A DNA stretch of 12,327 nucleotides from Anaerolineae bacterium (lineage in GTDB: Bacteria > Chloroflexota > Anaerolineae > B4-G1 > DUEL01), in the NCBI GenBank assembly GCA_016926575.1, contig JAFGOJ010000113.1:1-12327 (forward strand). Reading direction: 5' to 3'. Both the position numbers and the translations under genes were made by a program. The notes under the pieces are model-generated. The model had not been told where the DNA came from and searched no databases. It saw nothing but the letters and a program-made list of their open reading frames with translations. Numbering within the stretch: the first letter of the stretch is position 1; the number at the start of each line of letters is the position of its first letter. Shown in pieces: positions 4,246 through 11,572 of this stretch.

Positions 4246-6954
4246 ATGAAAAAACAGGCCCGTTTGCTATTCGTCCTGATCGGCGTTGCGGTATGCGTCT
4301 TCTTCGTCCTGCCGTTCGTGAGTCTGGTGTATGGCACCCTGTATACGGATTGGCTGTGGTTCGATAGCCTGGGGTATCTTTCTGTGTACCGCACCCGCAT
4401 CTTCGCCGAGGCGGGCCTGTTCGCTGTGGGCGGTGTATTGGCGGCAGGGTTCATACTGCTCAACTGGCTCCTGATCCCCTCCCGGCTGACACGCCGTCTG
4501 GAGGTGGTGCTCCGCCCGTATCGCAAGACGGTCGCGTTGGACTCGAAGGGGCTGACGCTCGTGTTGATCGCCGCGGCCCTCTTCCTGGCCCTGCCGATGG
4601 CTTTGCTGGCCGCGTCTCATGCCATGGACGTGCTGGTGGCCAGCCACGCAGCGCCGTTTGGGCTGCAGGATCCCATCTTCGGGTTGGACGTGGGATTCTA
4701 CATCTTCAAACTGCCCTTCTACAACACCCTGGTGGGTTGGCTGATCGGTCTGGTCATCACGGCGGGGATCGGAACGGGCCTGTTGTACCTCATGTCCGGC
4801 GCGCTGGGGCAGCGCGGGCCCGTAGCGCACCTTTCGATTCTGGGCGCGCTGTTCCTGTTGCTGTTGGCCGTCAATTACCAGCTCCAGCGGTTGAGCCTGC
4901 TGGATTCGGCACGTGGGGTGGTCTTCGGCGCGGGCTATACCGACGTCCACGCCCGCCTGCCGATGCTCCACGTCCTGACGGCTATCTCCGTCGTCGGGGC
5001 GGTGATCCTGCTGGCCAACATCGCCGCGCGCCGCTGGCGGCTGCTCATCGGAGCGGTGGCGGTGTGGCTGGTCGCCGTGCTGGTCAGCTCGGCCTACCCG
5101 GCTATCGTGCAACGCTTCGTGGTCAATCCGAACGAACTGGCCAACGAGTGGCCCTACATCGAGCACAACATCGCCTTCACCCGCTACGCCTTCGGCCTGA
5201 ACGACGTCTACGAATCGGATTTTTCGGCTGAGGGCACGTTGGACCAGGCCGTGCTCGACGAGAATGCCGCGACGATTGCGAACATCCGTCTGTGGGACTG
5301 GCGGCCGCTCCAAACCACCTACGAGCAGTTGCAGGAGATTCGCCTCTATTACACGTTCGTCGATGTCGACGTCGACCGGTACGTCATCGACGGCCAGATC
5401 AGGGAGGTGACCCTCGCCGCGCGCGAGCTCGACGTCGACCAGTTGCCCGGCCAGGCCCAGACGTGGGTCAACCGCCACCTGATCTACACCCACGGCTACG
5501 GCGTCTGCCTCAGCCCCGTCAGCGAGGTCAACCCGGAAGGACTGCCCAACTTTTTGGTGCGCGACATCCCCCCCCAGAGCAGCGCGGCGGGCCTCGACAT
5601 CACCCGCCCGGAAATTTACTTCGGCGAGGAGACCGACAACTACATCATCGTCGGCACGGCGGAGCAGGAGCTGGACCGACCCAGCGGCGACGCAAACGTC
5701 TACACCCAGTACGAGGGCCCCGACGGCGTGCGAATGGGTGGCTTCTTCCGCCGGTTGGCATTTACCCTGCGCTTCGGTGACCAGCAGATCCTCTTCTCCG
5801 GCTCCATCGACCCGCAGAGCCGCATCCTCTTCTACCGCGACGTGGCGGAGCGGGTGGCTGCCCTGGCCCCGATGTTCTGGTACGACCCCGATCCCTACAT
5901 CGTCATCGCCGACGGGCGGTTGGTGTGGCTGTACGACGCGTACACCACGTCCGAGCGCTTCCCGTACTCGGAACCGTTTGGCAGCGGTGCGGGCGACATC
6001 AACTACGTCCGCAACAGCGTCAAGGTCGCCATCGATGCGTATACGGGCGAGACCACCTTCTACGTGGTCGATCCCAGCGATCCGGTGATGCTGACTTACC
6101 AGGCCATCTTCCCCGACCTGTTCGCGCCGGCCAGTGAGATGGATCCTTCGCTGCGCGAGCACTGGCGCTACCCGGAACAGCTCTTCCGCCTGCAGGCCGA
6201 GGCCTACGCGGCGTACCACATGGACGATCCGCAGGTCTTTTACAACAAAGAGGACCTGTGGGCGGTGCCGACCGAGATGCTCGGCTCCGAGGAAGAGCCC
6301 ATGGCCCCGTACTACGTGGTTATGCGCCTGCCGGGCGAGGACGAGGTCGAGTTCATCATGATCCGCCCCTACGTGCCCAGCGGCCGCCACAATATGATCG
6401 CCTGGCTGTATGCCGATTCCGACGGCGCGGACTATGGTCAGTTGGGCGTGTTCAAGTTTTCCAAGGAAGGCTTGCTCTACGGCCCGATGCAGGTCGAGGC
6501 GCGGTTCGACCAGGACCCCTACATCTCCCAGCAATTGTCTCTGTGGAACCAACGCGGATCGCAGGTCTACCGGGGCAACCTGATCGTCATCCCCATCGAC
6601 GACACGATTCTGTACGTCGAACCGCTGTACTTGCAGGCCCAGTCCGGCGGGCTGCCGGAGTTGAAGCGCGTGCTCCTGGCCTACGGGAACCACGTCGTGA
6701 TGGCGGAGGACCTGAGCACGGCTCTGGCACAGGTGCTCGGCGTTCCGGCGGCGGTCGAACCGCTGCCGGGGGAAGAACCCATCGTGACCGACGTGGCCGA
6801 GTTGGCGCGCTCTGCCCAGGCCCACTACGATGCGGCTCAGCTGTGCCTGATACAGGGGGATTGGGCCTGCTACGGGAGCGAGATGGAGGCGATGGCCGCC
6901 GACCTGGAGACGTTGATCCAGGTCACAGAACCACCCACTGAGGCAGAACCGTGA
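4246..6954 (+). CDS. UPF0182 family integral membrane protein
   Basis: A 902-residue membrane protein of family UPF0182 (COG1615), whose function is unknown. About seven hydrophobic segments lie in the first third (approximately 6-28, 60-80, 103-123, 162-183, 195-213, 240-262 and 264-288), followed by a ~600-residue largely hydrophilic part expected outside the membrane. Family signatures include DPIFGLDVGFYIFKLPFY (142-159), YTDVHARLP (from 231) and the NPNEL....PYIEHNI..TRYAFGL block (from ~294). Length and order fit an intact family member. ATG 4246 is chosen because AAGGGAG (4231-4237) is correctly placed and a Lys-Lys-containing N-terminus leads straight into the first membrane segment. 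The 105-base gap after efp shows only a weak GGTGACCT/AGGTCGCC inverted repeat (4160-4167/4190-4197) and no clear promoter. The stop overlaps the following HAD gene. Confidence 0.93.
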   Translation: MKKQARLLFVLIGVAVCVFFVLPFVSLVYGTLYTDWLWFDSLGYLSVYRTRIFAEAGLFAVGGVLAAGFILLNWLLIPSRLTRRLEVVLRPYRKTVALDSKGLTLVLIAAALFLALPMALLAASHAMDVLVASHAAPFGLQDPIFGLDVGFYIFKLPFYNTLVGWLIGLVITAGIGTGLLYLMSGALGQRGPVAHLSILGALFLLLLAVNYQLQRLSLLDSARGVVFGAGYTDVHARLPMLHVLTAISVVGAVILLANIAARRWRLLIGAVAVWLVAVLVSSAYPAIVQRFVVNPNELANEWPYIEHNIAFTRYAFGLNDVYESDFSAEGTLDQAVLDENAATIANIRLWDWRPLQTTYEQLQEIRLYYTFVDVDVDRYVIDGQIREVTLAARELDVDQLPGQAQTWVNRHLIYTHGYGVCLSPVSEVNPEGLPNFLVRDIPPQSSAAGLDITRPEIYFGEETDNYIIVGTAEQELDRPSGDANVYTQYEGPDGVRMGGFFRRLAFTLRFGDQQILFSGSIDPQSRILFYRDVAERVAALAPMFWYDPDPYIVIADGRLVWLYDAYTTSERFPYSEPFGSGAGDINYVRNSVKVAIDAYTGETTFYVVDPSDPVMLTYQAIFPDLFAPASEMDPSLREHWRYPEQLFRLQAEAYAAYHMDDPQVFYNKEDLWAVPTEMLGSEEEPMAPYYVVMRLPGEDEVEFIMIRPYVPSGRHNMIAWLYADSDGADYGQLGVFKFSKEGLLYGPMQVEARFDQDPYISQQLSLWNQRGSQVYRGNLIVIPIDDTILYVEPLYLQAQSGGLPELKRVLLAYGNHVVMAEDLSTALAQVLGVPAAVEPLPGEEPIVTDVAELARSAQAHYDAAQLCLIQGDWACYGSEMEAMAADLETLIQVTEPPTEAEP

Positions 6955-7676
6955 CGTCGATGATCGGAGCGCTGCTTTTCGACCTGGACAACACGCTGCT
7001 GGAAAACGAGATCGACGCGTTCATCTCCGCCTATCTCGCGGCGCTGCGCGCTTATATGTCGGCGCACCTGCCTGTGGATGCCTTCGTGCCGCACCTGTTG
7101 CAGGCCACGCAGGCGATGGTGGCGAACGAGGACCCGAACCGCACGAACGCGGAGGTCTTCGACGCTGCATTCTTCCCCGCCTTCGGCCGCACGCGCGAGG
7201 AACTCGCGCCGCTCTTCGACGATTTTTACGCCACCCGCTTTGCAGACCTGCGTTCCCTGACCCGGCCCGACCCCGCAACGCGCTCGCTCCTGGAGTGGGC
7301 CTTCGAGCAGGGGGTGCCGGTTGTGATTGCCACCAATCCCCTTTTCCCGCGCACGGCCATCGAGCAGCGGTTGGCGTGGGCCGGCGTGCCCGTTGACCGC
7401 TTTCCCTACGCTCTGGTCACCAGTTACGAGGAGATGCACGCGGCGAAACCAAACCCGGCCTACTACCTGGAAATCGCCGGCCGGTTGGGGCAGCCGCCCG
7501 AGGCATGCTTGATGGTCGGAGACGAGTGGGAGCAGGACGTCGGGCCGGCGTTGTCGGTGGGCATGGTGGCCTTTTGGATCAGCGGCCCGGATCAGGGCGT
7601 TCCAGAGGGTGCGCCGGCGCCTGCCGGACGTGGCCGCCTGGCCGATTTCGCCCGCTGGGTGCGGGGCGTCGTGTAG
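6951..7676 (+). CDS. HAD-superfamily hydrolase
   Basis: A 241-residue soluble HAD hydrolase, probably a phosphatase acting on a small phosphorylated metabolite; the substrate cannot be deduced. Motif I is FDLDNTLL with nucleophile Asp11 and acid/base Asp13. Motif II is IATNP (Thr128), motif III is AAKPNP (Lys166) and motif IV is MVGDEWEQD (Asp191 and Asp196). The helical insertion after motif I (about 17-95) is a C1-type cap. All catalytic residues are present. GTG 6951 shares GTGA with the UPF0182 stop and has GAGG (6940-6943) seven bases upstream, so coupled translation is likely; ATG 6960 is the alternative. The C-terminal tail is Gly/Ala/Pro/Arg-rich. Nineteen bases separate it from the kinase gene, so all three may be one transcript. 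Confidence 0.9.
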   Translation: MTSMIGALLFDLDNTLLENEIDAFISAYLAALRAYMSAHLPVDAFVPHLLQATQAMVANEDPNRTNAEVFDAAFFPAFGRTREELAPLFDDFYATRFADLRSLTRPDPATRSLLEWAFEQGVPVVIATNPLFPRTAIEQRLAWAGVPVDRFPYALVTSYEEMHAAKPNPAYYLEIAGRLGQPPEACLMVGDEWEQDVGPALSVGMVAFWISGPDQGVPEGAPAPAGRGRLADFARWVRGVV

Positions 7677-7695
7677 CTGCCTGGGAAAGATTGTG

Positions 7696-10600
7696 ATGGA
7701 AGACCTCGTGCAGGAAGAGAGCTACCGGCAGCGCTTCGATGCGCTCCGAAGCGTCGCGGCGGCGGTCAGCGAAGAGTACGACCTGCCGAACGTATTCCAT
7801 AGGGCCCAGGAGGCATTTCGAAGCCTCATTCACGACATTCAGGTCATCTTCTGCCTCGTGGTCGACGAAGAAGGCAAGACGCTGCGCCCGATGATTATGC
7901 AGCGGGATGACCCGGCCGTCGCCCTGCTCGAACGGGTGTTGGCGCGCCCGCTTTCCGAGATTTCGTTCCCTCTGACGGCGCTGCCCAACGATTGGCGGGT
8001 GCGCATCGCGCGGGGGATGCCTTGCGTCAGTAGCTCGCCCGTGGATCTGGCCATTGAGGTGCTCGGGCCGTGGGTGAAGGGGGCCATCGACGCGGATCAA
8101 TGGCCGAAAGGCCTGGTGATGCTGCCCCTGCGCAGCGGCGGGTTGCTGCGCGGGCTGATGGTGCTCACCCTCGGCCGGGCAGAGGTCTCTGAGGAGGAAT
8201 TGGACATCGCCATGACGGCGGCGAACCTCGTCGCCACCGCGTTGGAGAGCAAGGCGCTGTTGCGGCAGACCCGCTACCGCGTGTACAGCCTGAACCGCTT
8301 GTTCGAGCTGACGCAGGCGATGGGGCGCTCGATGGAGCCCAAGGAACTGGCAGTAATCGCCGCCCGGCAGTTCATCCAGGCCTTCGGCATCCAAGAGACG
8401 AGCATCTCGGTTTGGGACCATCATCTGGACGTCCTCTCCGTGGTCGTAGATTTGTACTACGACGAGCAGACCGACACGTTCCGGCACTTGGGCGGCAAAG
8501 ACTACTATCCCCTGAGCGACTTTCCGGCCACACGTGAGGTGATGCGCACGCACATCCCTCTGCAAGTCCTCGCCAGCGACCTGAGCGCCGATGCTCAAGA
8601 GCGGGCTTATATGATGGGGGAGAACGTCAAGACGTTGATCATCTTGCCGCTGATCTACAAAGGAGACTGCATCGGCGTGGTCGAGTTGGAGAATTCCGAC
8701 CGCGAGATGCGCCTCTCGCCCGACCAGATGAGCCTGGCGATGACGCTGGCCGGGCAGGTGGCGGTGGCGCTGGAGAACGCGCGTCTGTTCGCCGAGACGC
8801 AACACCGGGCGGTGCAACTGCGCACCGCGGCGGAGGTCGCCCGCCACGCGACGGCTATCCTCGACGTGGAGACGCTCCTTTCTCAGTCGGTGGCGTTGAT
8901 CCGCGACCAATTCGATTTCTATTACGTCGGCATCTTCCTCATCGATCCATCCGGCCGGTGGGTCGTCCTGCGCGCGGTTGCTGGAGAAGCCAGCCAGCGC
9001 CTCTTGAAGGCAAAGCATCGCCTGGAGATCGGCGGCGCTTCGATGATTGGATGGTGCACCGCGCACCGTCAGGCGCGCATCGCGCTCGACGTCGGCACAG
9101 AGGCCGTGCGCCACGACAACCCGTTTCTGCCGGAGACGCGCTCCGAGATGGCGCTGCCGCTCATCACCCAGGGCCGCCTCATCGGAGCGATGTCCATCCA
9201 GTCCAAACGCCTGGCCGACTTCTCGGAGGACGACGTCACCGTTTTGCAGACTATGGCCGACCAGTTGGCCAATGCCATCGAGAACGCCAACCTGCACGCC
9301 GAGCAGGAACGCCGCCTGGCCGAGCTTGCGGCGCTGTACGAGATCGGACGTGCCGTGTCGGCCGTGCTCGACCAGCGCGAGTTGATCGAAGTAGTGCACC
9401 AGCAGGTCAATCGCTTCACGGAAGCTTCCCACCTCTACATTGCCCTCTGGGACCGCGACACGGATAAAATCCACATGCCCACCGTGGTCGAAGGGGACCG
9501 GCGTTTCTATGATATGGACATCGGTTGGAATGGCCTCGTCGGCTGGGTTCTGCGCCACGGCGAGCACCTGGTGATCAACGATTTGGAGACGGCACGACTC
9601 CCCCCCGAAGTCGACGCGATCTTGATCGGTGAGGACTTTCCACATTCGCTGGTCGTCTTGCCGCTCTTCGTGGGTGATCGCCTGATCGGTGCTTTCTCCG
9701 TGCAGAGCCAGCGCAAGGATGCCTACGACGAGCGCAGCATCAACTTCCTCGCTGCAGTGGCCAGCCAGGTGGCAGTGGCGGTGGAAAACGCCCGGCTGTA
9801 CGAACGCGAGCGCCGTCAGGCACAGCAGATGTCGCTGTTGAACGTCGTCGCGCGGCAGACCAACGCCATCCTCACCCCCGACCGCCTGTGCGCGGCTGTC
9901 GTGAGCGCCGTGCAGCAGCACTTTGGGTACGAAAGCGTCGTGTTGATGCTGGTGGAACCGGATGACCGGCTGCACATTGCGGGCAAGGCCGGGGGCGGGC
10001 AGGTGGCTTTGCCGAGCGATTATTGCCAGGATGTGGGGGTAGGCATCATCGGCTGGGTGGCCGAGCACGGCGAACCGCTCCTGGCCAACGACGCGCAGAG
10101 CGACCCGCGCTACTACAACCCGATCCCCGACGGCTACGTGGCAGGCGCGGAACTGGCCGTCCCGCTCACGGTGGGCGAGCAGACGGTCGGCGTGCTCGAT
10201 TTCCAGCGGCGGGAGATCAACAGCTTCGACCAGTTGGACTTTGCCACGGCGCAGACCCTCGCCGAGCAGGTCTCGGTGGCCTTGCAGAATGCCCAGCTCT
10301 ACCTCGAAGCGCGGCGGCAGGCGGAGGAGTTGGCTGCGCTGAACGCCGTCGCCGTGCGGTTGGGGCGCTCGCTCGATTTGCAGGAGGTGCTGGAAACGGC
10401 CATGGACAGCGTCGTGCGCGTCCTCGACGTCAATGCGTCGGCCATCAGCCTGCTGGACGAAGAGGCACAGTCGCTGCACCTATGCGCTCAGCGCGGGCTG
10501 CGCTACTCGCACATCGGCATGTGCATTCCTGTCGGCGCGGGAATGTCGGGCTACGTGGTGCGCACGGGCGAAGCGCTGTCCACAGGCGATGTCAGCAACG

Positions 10601-11547
10601 ACCCGCGCCTGGCGGTGCCGGATTTTGCCCGCGAGCAGATCAAGGCGATGTTGATGGTGCCGCTTCACTCGCGCGGAAAAGTCGTGGGGGTGCTCAGCGC
10701 CATGAGCCACAGCGAGCGGTCGTTCACGGACCGCGAGATCAACCTGCTGCGCTCGATGGCGAACCAGGTCGGCGCGGCGGCAGAGAACGCGCAGCTCTTC
10801 CAGACGGTCAAGGACAACGTCGACCGCCTGGAAACAGCCTACGCGCGCCTTCAAGAGGCCGACCAGTTGAAGGATGAGCTGATCCAGAACGTGTCGCACG
10901 AGCTGCGCACGCCGCTGACGTTCATCAAGGGCTACGTGCAACTGCTGATGAACAAGGAACTCGGGCCGGTCAACGACGCACAGTTCAGGAGCCTGGACGT
11001 GGTCGCGCGCAAGACCGACCATCTGGATCGTTTGGTGGGGGATTTCATTACTCTGGAAACGGTCAGTTCGGAGACGCTGGTATTGGAGCGGATGCCCTTA
11101 TCGATCCTTGCCCGCTCGGCGGTGGAAGGGTGCGGCCCGGTCGCAGCCGTCTCCGGCATCACGTTGCACGTCGACATACCCGAGGGGTTGCCGGACGTAC
11201 GCGTCGACCCATCCCGAATGAGCCAGGTATTCGACAACTTGCTCTCCAACGCCATCAAATTCAGCCCGGATGGAGGGCAGATTACCGTGCGGTTAGCTGA
11301 AGAGGGAGATTCCCTCCGCACCGAGGTTGTGGACCAGGGCATCGGCATCCCTGAGGAGAAGATTGCGCGCGTGTTCGAGCGGTTCTACCAAGTCGACGGG
11401 TCTTCGCGCCGTCGTTTTGGGGGCGCGGGGCTGGGGTTGACCATCGTCAAGCGCATCGTTGAGGCTCACGGGGGGAACGTCGGTGTCGAAAGCAGCCTGG
11501 GGCAGGGGAGCACCTTCTACTTCACGTTGCCGAAAGTGGAAGATTAG
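7696..11547 (+). CDS. Soluble multi-GAF sensor histidine kinase
   Basis: A 1283-residue sensor kinase without membrane segments or signal peptide, so it should sense a cytoplasmic or diffusible signal. Six GAF-type modules can be counted from their closing helices: ALESKALL (module 1, about 15-185, the most divergent), ALENARLF (2, ~200-365), AIENANLH (3, ~376-536), AVENARLY (4, ~546-705), ALQNAQLY (5, ~714-872) and AAENAQLF (6, ~881-1038). A short coiled coil (LETAYARLQEADQLKDEL) leads to the HisKA H-box NVSHELRTPL with phosphoacceptor His1068. The ATPase domain has N-box NLLSNAIKF (Asn1185), G1 DQGIGIP (1213-1219), F-box FERFYQ and G2 GGAGLGL (1242-1248). All are intact. ATG 7696 is preferred, but its ribosome site (GGGAAAG) is weak, and GTG 7693 is possible. 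No response regulator is adjacent, so it is an orphan or works with a distant partner. Chains of GAF domains are common in Chloroflexota and cyanobacteria. Confidence 0.94.
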   Translation: MEDLVQEESYRQRFDALRSVAAAVSEEYDLPNVFHRAQEAFRSLIHDIQVIFCLVVDEEGKTLRPMIMQRDDPAVALLERVLARPLSEISFPLTALPNDWRVRIARGMPCVSSSPVDLAIEVLGPWVKGAIDADQWPKGLVMLPLRSGGLLRGLMVLTLGRAEVSEEELDIAMTAANLVATALESKALLRQTRYRVYSLNRLFELTQAMGRSMEPKELAVIAARQFIQAFGIQETSISVWDHHLDVLSVVVDLYYDEQTDTFRHLGGKDYYPLSDFPATREVMRTHIPLQVLASDLSADAQERAYMMGENVKTLIILPLIYKGDCIGVVELENSDREMRLSPDQMSLAMTLAGQVAVALENARLFAETQHRAVQLRTAAEVARHATAILDVETLLSQSVALIRDQFDFYYVGIFLIDPSGRWVVLRAVAGEASQRLLKAKHRLEIGGASMIGWCTAHRQARIALDVGTEAVRHDNPFLPETRSEMALPLITQGRLIGAMSIQSKRLADFSEDDVTVLQTMADQLANAIENANLHAEQERRLAELAALYEIGRAVSAVLDQRELIEVVHQQVNRFTEASHLYIALWDRDTDKIHMPTVVEGDRRFYDMDIGWNGLVGWVLRHGEHLVINDLETARLPPEVDAILIGEDFPHSLVVLPLFVGDRLIGAFSVQSQRKDAYDERSINFLAAVASQVAVAVENARLYERERRQAQQMSLLNVVARQTNAILTPDRLCAAVVSAVQQHFGYESVVLMLVEPDDRLHIAGKAGGGQVALPSDYCQDVGVGIIGWVAEHGEPLLANDAQSDPRYYNPIPDGYVAGAELAVPLTVGEQTVGVLDFQRREINSFDQLDFATAQTLAEQVSVALQNAQLYLEARRQAEELAALNAVAVRLGRSLDLQEVLETAMDSVVRVLDVNASAISLLDEEAQSLHLCAQRGLRYSHIGMCIPVGAGMSGYVVRTGEALSTGDVSNDPRLAVPDFAREQIKAMLMVPLHSRGKVVGVLSAMSHSERSFTDREINLLRSMANQVGAAAENAQLFQTVKDNVDRLETAYARLQEADQLKDELIQNVSHELRTPLTFIKGYVQLLMNKELGPVNDAQFRSLDVVARKTDHLDRLVGDFITLETVSSETLVLERMPLSILARSAVEGCGPVAAVSGITLHVDIPEGLPDVRVDPSRMSQVFDNLLSNAIKFSPDGGQITVRLAEEGDSLRTEVVDQGIGIPEEKIARVFERFYQVDGSSRRRFGGAGLGLTIVKRIVEAHGGNVGVESSLGQGSTFYFTLPKVED

Positions 11548-11572
11548 AGCGCCTTTAGTGGCCAGGCCTGAA

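Noticed and set aside
6952..6963. UGA at the end of the UPF0182 gene as a selenocysteine codon
   Set aside because: A second in-frame TGA follows at 6961, the protein ends at the usual family length, and the next gene begins here. No other gene in the window has a candidate in-frame UGA.
182..10479. Very long open frames on the minus strand (about 182-1447, 4267-6825 and 7579-10479)
   Set aside because: They lie opposite well-supported genes. Their translations are rich in Arg, His, Gln and Val without any recognisable family, the usual antisense artefact of GC-rich codon usage.
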